In this document: positions 60,383 through 64,000 of the stretch, piece after piece
Layout: the number at the start of each line of letters is the position of its first letter
How positions within the stretch are numbered: the first letter of the stretch is position 1
NCBI GenBank assembly: GCA_038225555.1
Contig: JBBRRB010000003.1
Span: 213,942-277,941 of the forward strand
DNA: 64,000 bases
Direction of reading: 5' to 3'
Source: JANXQZ01 sp038225555
Lineage (GTDB): Bacteria > Acidobacteriota > Terriglobia > Bryobacterales > Bryobacteraceae
Translations under genes and position numbers: made by a program
The notes under the pieces: generated by a model
Seen by the model: only the letters and a program-made list of their open reading frames with translations
Database searches by the model: none
Told to the model about the DNA's origin: nothing

Positions 60383-61981
60383 ATGGGTTTTGAGCGAGGC
60401 GACAAAATCGGCGGATATCAAATCGAGGGCGAACTCGGAGCCGGCGGCATGGGCAAAGTGTACCGGGTCAAAAACTTGATCTCCGAACGTATGGAGGCAA
60501 TGAAGATCCTGTTGCCTAATCTAGCGGTGGAACCAGAACTGGCCGATCGGTTCATGCGCGAAATTCGGGTGCATGCGCGCCTACAGCATTCTAACATAGC
60601 CGCATTAAATAATGCGTTCGAGTATGGGAATCAACTCGTCATGGTGATGGAGTTGGTAGAGGGCATCTCACTGCAGGAGCGGTTGAACCAAGGAGCTCTT
60701 ACGCTTCAGCAGACGGTCGAATACGGGGCTCAAATGCTGCGGGCGCTGGCATACGCACACCACCAGGGCGTAGTGCACCGCGACATCAAACCTGGGAACA
60801 TGATGCTTATGCCAGGCGGGACAGTAAAACTGCTGGATTTCGGAATTGCCAAGGCTTCCGCAGACCGTAAGCTGACGAAGACTGGGATGGCGGTGGGGTC
60901 GGTTTATTACATTGCGCCGGAGCAGATTCAAGGCACGGCCCCCGATCCGCGCAGCGATCTCTATTCGTTAGGCGTAGTGCTTTACCAGTTCGCTACTGGC
61001 CATCGCCCGATCGAGGGGGATAGCGAGTTCGCCATCATGTCGGCCCACTTACAAACTGTGCCGGTGCCGCCCGTGGACCGTGATCCTCGAATCCCCGCGG
61101 GTCTCAGCGACGTAATCATGATGGCTTTGCAGAAAGAGCCAGAGAAACGCTTTCAGAGTGCTGATGCTTTCCTTTTGGCTCTGGAGTCAGTGGTTAAGCC
61201 GGCCCCACTCGCTCCGGCTCCGCTTTCTCCTCCGAGGCCTATTGCCCCGGATCCCCGGAATGCCCCGGCGGTGGCGAGTGCTGGAAGATATCGCGCGGCT
61301 TACATGCTTGCGGGAGCCGCGGTGGCCTTAGTGGTTTTAGGCCTCGCCGCAGTTCAGATTCCCAAGCACTTTGGGACGGAAGCGGCCGCCCCACCTGTTC
61401 GTCGCGAGCTGCCGGCGCAGATGCAGCCGTCCGTGCCGGCGCAAGTACAAGTGCCAGTTCCAGCCCAGCCGGGTGGAGCGACGTGGAGGCAACCGGATGT
61501 CGCAACGAAGGCACATCCTGGCTTTGCTAAGCAGTCACCCGCGATTTTACCCGGTCCTGCATCTGCTAAAAGCCCTGCGCCGCTGCATACTGAGGCAGTG
61601 GCACCTCAATTAGCTCGTCCGGACCCGACCCTTAGGCCCAATCAGCCGGATGCCAACGTGCCGGTTGTCAGCCCTCCGGCTAGCAAACAGCTGAGAGACG
61701 ATACCAACAAAGAGGCCGAACAGATGCAAGAGACACTCACGATGCTCGATGGCCGAATCACGGCGGTCAATCGCAGCCTGGATCAATTGCAGCAATCGCA
61801 AGCCGCCTCCGGTCTATCGCTTCGCTCTGATATGCTATCGACACAGCAACTCATGCGATCGTTCTTCGCTCAGGCTCACAATTCGCTGGTTGCTGGCGAC
61901 ATCGCCGCAGGAAAAAGGCAGATAGAAAGATCGGAACAGAATTTGGAAAAGCTTGAGAAGTTTTTGTCGGGCGGCCACTAG
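60383..61981 (+). CDS. Membrane Ser/Thr protein kinase (PknB-like)
   Basis: A 532-aa kinase: P-loop GELGAGGMGKVYRVKN, the Lys in EAMKIL, the catalytic VVHRDIKPGNMM, LLDFGIAKA and APEQIQG. A Pro/Ala-rich linker precedes one membrane helix (about 308-325, AAYMLAGAAVALVVLGLAAV), a second Pro-rich segment, and an extracytoplasmic coiled-coil tail (EQMQETLTMLDGRITAVNRS). The tail may sense envelope state. Coupled to the CsgG-like gene, it may regulate envelope export. Confidence 0.95.
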   Translation: MGFERGDKIGGYQIEGELGAGGMGKVYRVKNLISERMEAMKILLPNLAVEPELADRFMREIRVHARLQHSNIAALNNAFEYGNQLVMVMELVEGISLQERLNQGALTLQQTVEYGAQMLRALAYAHHQGVVHRDIKPGNMMLMPGGTVKLLDFGIAKASADRKLTKTGMAVGSVYYIAPEQIQGTAPDPRSDLYSLGVVLYQFATGHRPIEGDSEFAIMSAHLQTVPVPPVDRDPRIPAGLSDVIMMALQKEPEKRFQSADAFLLALESVVKPAPLAPAPLSPPRPIAPDPRNAPAVASAGRYRAAYMLAGAAVALVVLGLAAVQIPKHFGTEAAAPPVRRELPAQMQPSVPAQVQVPVPAQPGGATWRQPDVATKAHPGFAKQSPAILPGPASAKSPAPLHTEAVAPQLARPDPTLRPNQPDANVPVVSPPASKQLRDDTNKEAEQMQETLTMLDGRITAVNRSLDQLQQSQAASGLSLRSDMLSTQQLMRSFFAQAHNSLVAGDIAAGKRQIERSEQNLEKLEKFLSGGH

Positions 61982-62559
61982 GGCGAGCGAAGCGAATTTC
62001 CTGCCTCCTACGCGAAAAGCCGGGAATCCTGCGTGGGAGTACTCTGCCACCCCTCCAGGCTCAATGCAGTCGTGCAAAAATCTGCTGCGGTCATCTGGCG
62101 ATTCCCATGCAGCGGAGAGTATCTCACGATCGTTGGATGGCATATGCCCACTGGTCCGGGGCGGATCACGTCGTTATACCGGCCAAAGTGAAGGGCGAAG
62201 GATAGCGTCCGGCTCGTGCCAGATTAGGTCCTAACGAACTGCGAGTTTTACCGGATCGCGCGCAACAGGCACTGTGGCCACTACGGTATTACTGTCGGTT
62301 TTGATCACCGACACAGAGTTGAAACAGGCGGCGTCTCACCGAGGTCGCTCATGCGGCGCGAGTCATCGACTGGCTCACGGAAGGCGCACTTCGAAATGAC
62401 GAGCGGATCGCGGCGCATGAGCGGAAGCGCTGCTGATGTACACTGATCTGATCAGGCAGGCAAAATCGTAATCCCAACCAAAAACGGTTCTTTCCCTAAC
62501 CTGATTGGAAATCGAACGGCGTGCCGGTTGTCTGAAAACGAAAAGGAGCCTTTTCCAAG
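61982..62559. other. Intergenic region, 578 bases
   Basis: No intact gene. A short frame ending near 62436 (HAARVIDWLTEGALRNDE, IAAHERKRC) may be a remnant. A 13-base palindrome CTGATCTGATCAG lies at 62443-62455. AAGGAG about 13 nt before the next ATG may be its ribosome binding site. Confidence 0.4.
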
Positions 62560-63897
62560 ATGACAAGACGATACCTGACTTCCCTCTCTCGGCTGGCCTC
62601 GCTGATGTTCTACGTGTCCGCTATCGCGTACGCGGATGACGCGCCGCCCGTCAGCTACAAACTGATGACCACGATGATCCCCCCAGCCGGCTATGCCAGC
62701 AACGATATCAGCTGGGTCGATTCCGCCAACGCGAAGTACTACCTCTCTGCCGCCAAAAGCGCCGCGACCTCCACCACTCGGTTCCCTGCCAGGGTCCTCA
62801 TGTTCGACACTGAGAAGAATCAGTTGGTGAACACGATTGTTGGAACTGGCGCCAACGCGATTTTCGGACCAGCCGGGGTGGTCGCGCTCCCCCGTGATCA
62901 CGAGGTCTGGATTGGAGACGGCGACAGCACCGTGAAAGTGATCAGCACCGACACCAACACGGTCACGCATGTAATCTCCACCGGGGGAACAATGCGGGCG
63001 GATGAACTCGCTTACGACCCGGTGGACCACCTCATCCTGATCGCCAACGACAGGGATAATCCGGCGTTCATTACTTTCATTTCTCAGCGGACTTACTCTG
63101 TTGTGAAGAAGCTCAATTATGACGGCACGTCGGCTCCGCTGCAGACCGGCGGACTTGAGCAACCCGTGTGGGACGGCCAGAACCAGATGTTCTATCTTGC
63201 CGTGCCCAAAACAGCGCTCAATCCGAATGGAGAAGTCGACGAAATCGACCCCAAGGCGATGGTCGTCACGAGGTCTCTTCCCACCACATGCAACCCCGCG
63301 GGGTTGGTTCTGCTTCCGCGCCAGCGCCTGATGACGAGCTGCGGCGACGTCGTGGATATTGCAACCGGCAAAGTGGTGACCACTGTACCGGGAGTATCCG
63401 GCGACGAGATCTGGTACAACCCCGGCGACGAACGCGTCTACTTTAGCAGTGGCACCGACGTGAATGTGGTCGACGCCAACAGCTACAACCAGGTGTCCAG
63501 CTTCACAGTGGGAGCCCGGCCGCCCGCTCCTGCGCTGGCGCAGACGACGCACTCCCTCGCGGTCGACAGCGCGACCAACCGCGTGTATGTGGCTGTCGGC
63601 AACAAGGGGATGGCGGTGTGGGTCGATGCAATTCAGACCTTCCTCAGCGCCGATCCGACGGTGATACCCGTAACCAATTCCCCCGTTGGAACGACGACTC
63701 TCCGTTGGAATGCGCCGGGTGCGCAGTCCGTCGAAATCCACGTCGGCAGCCCGAATGGAACACTGTTCGTCTCTGGCGGCAGCAGCGGGTCGCAGGCTAC
63801 CCTGAATTGGGTAAACGACGGCATGACCTTCTATTTAGGGCCTGTTAAGAAATACCATGTCCATTACGATATGTTTCGGCGCATACTGGGGATGTGA
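62560..63897 (+). CDS. YncE-like secreted beta-propeller, 3' end altered by IS insertion
   Basis: A 445-aa protein with a signal peptide (LASLMFYVSAIAYA) and repeated propeller blades (ARVLMFDTEKNQLVNTIVG, STVKVISTDTNTVTHVIS, GDVVDIATGKVVTTVPGV). From about residue 378 comes a C-terminal Ig-like tail domain (VGTTTLRWNAPGAQSVEIHV, GSQATLNWVNDGMTFYL) seen on many Solibacter-type exported proteins. After MTFYL the sequence changes into IS DNA, so the last 18 or so residues are not native. Function unknown; likely ligand binding. Confidence 0.82.
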   Translation: MTRRYLTSLSRLASLMFYVSAIAYADDAPPVSYKLMTTMIPPAGYASNDISWVDSANAKYYLSAAKSAATSTTRFPARVLMFDTEKNQLVNTIVGTGANAIFGPAGVVALPRDHEVWIGDGDSTVKVISTDTNTVTHVISTGGTMRADELAYDPVDHLILIANDRDNPAFITFISQRTYSVVKKLNYDGTSAPLQTGGLEQPVWDGQNQMFYLAVPKTALNPNGEVDEIDPKAMVVTRSLPTTCNPAGLVLLPRQRLMTSCGDVVDIATGKVVTTVPGVSGDEIWYNPGDERVYFSSGTDVNVVDANSYNQVSSFTVGARPPAPALAQTTHSLAVDSATNRVYVAVGNKGMAVWVDAIQTFLSADPTVIPVTNSPVGTTTLRWNAPGAQSVEIHVGSPNGTLFVSGGSSGSQATLNWVNDGMTFYLGPVKKYHVHYDMFRRILGM

Positions 63898-64000
63898 TTG
63901 ACCTTCCCAGCATCAAGCTACGCTTCGCGGCGGTCTGCGAGTTACTGGACGAGCGAAGCCGCCGTTTGCTTGCTGCGGCGGAAGCCCGTGTCCTCGGCCG
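63839..64000 (+). mobile_element. Left end of an ISAzo13-like insertion sequence
   Basis: The switch from the propeller gene to unrelated sequence near 63839 and the transposase start 55 bases later show the left end of an insertion sequence that continues beyond the window. The right end and target duplication are not visible. Confidence 0.6.
63894..64000 (+). CDS. ISAzo13-like transposase, N-terminal part only
   Basis: From GTG 63894 the frame reads IDLPSIKLRFAAVCELLDER and then SRRLLAAAEARVLGR, the usual opening of ISAzo13-family transposases (LDER-RR-AA-EA-LG). It runs off the window after about 35 residues. The start overlaps the false end of the propeller gene. Confidence 0.7.
   Translation, partial: MIDLPSIKLRFAAVCELLDERSRRLLAAAEARVLG

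Noticed and set aside
62343..62436. Remnant HAARVIDWLTEGALRNDE ... IAAHERKRC
   Set aside because: Looks like a C-terminal protein tail but has no start and a shifted frame upstream; mentioned only in the intergenic note.

Overview
The window looks like a chromosomal segment of a Gram-negative Acidobacteriota, most like the Solibacterales/Bryobacterales group. This is inferred from moderately high GC, paired Uma2 proteins, a secretin and a CsgG protein (outer membrane present), Tat-type N-termini, a Ser/Thr kinase and a YncE-like secreted propeller. No rRNA or other taxonomic marker is present.

Region 1 (1-7.0 kb) is housekeeping: a cut-off amino acid permease, an exported metallo-beta-lactamase-fold hydrolase divergent from a creatininase-family protein, an orphan Vsr endonuclease, transketolase and two tandem Uma2 genes. 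Region 2 (7.1-16.1 kb) is a tight + strand operon: SPFH/band-7 protein with zinc ribbon, AdoMet decarboxylase-like SpeD, two DUF4178 proteins, a 61-aa membrane peptide, DUF350, membrane-embedded aminopropyltransferase and FAD oxidoreductase. It ends, through an ATGA overlap, in a TIR-NACHT immune-type ATPase. This coupling of a polyamine/membrane module to a TIR-NACHT effector is the most interesting system in the window.

Region 3 (16.1-29.5 kb) holds mazG, a GNAT plus NSAR/OSBS pair, two transporters, then a tandem-SIS protein, a CPYT thioredoxin-fold protein and hypF-hypA-hypB without hydrogenase genes, followed by a promoter, a 47-aa CxxC protein, yvcK, glmU and an exported hydrolase. Region 4 (29.5-40.6 kb) is one long - strand run: smpB, pepA, a large membrane protein, a coiled-coil methyltransferase, two glycosyltransferases, an FN3 lipoprotein, an FAH-family enzyme and a short transaldolase. 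Region 5 (40.7-44.0 kb) carries a TPR-secretin-cohesin protein and two pseudopilins.

Region 6 (44.0-about 59 kb) is an island beginning at tRNA-Gln(UUG). Two roughly 250-bp repeats, the first overlapping the tRNA 3' end, precede serine-recombinase modules; a partial third copy precedes a decayed recombinase. Cargo includes higBA with a palindromic operator, vapBC with a broken toxin, a DUF2924-recombinase-HTH module, a broken transposase, a truncated pentapeptide-TIR gene, a membrane-anchored TIR protein and two halves of one gene family on opposite strands. This suggests tandem accretion at the tRNA followed by decay and an inversion. Region 7 (59.4-64.0 kb) is a CsgG lipoprotein-like gene with a Ser/Thr kinase, then a YncE-like gene whose 3' end is cut by an ISAzo13-like element running off the window.
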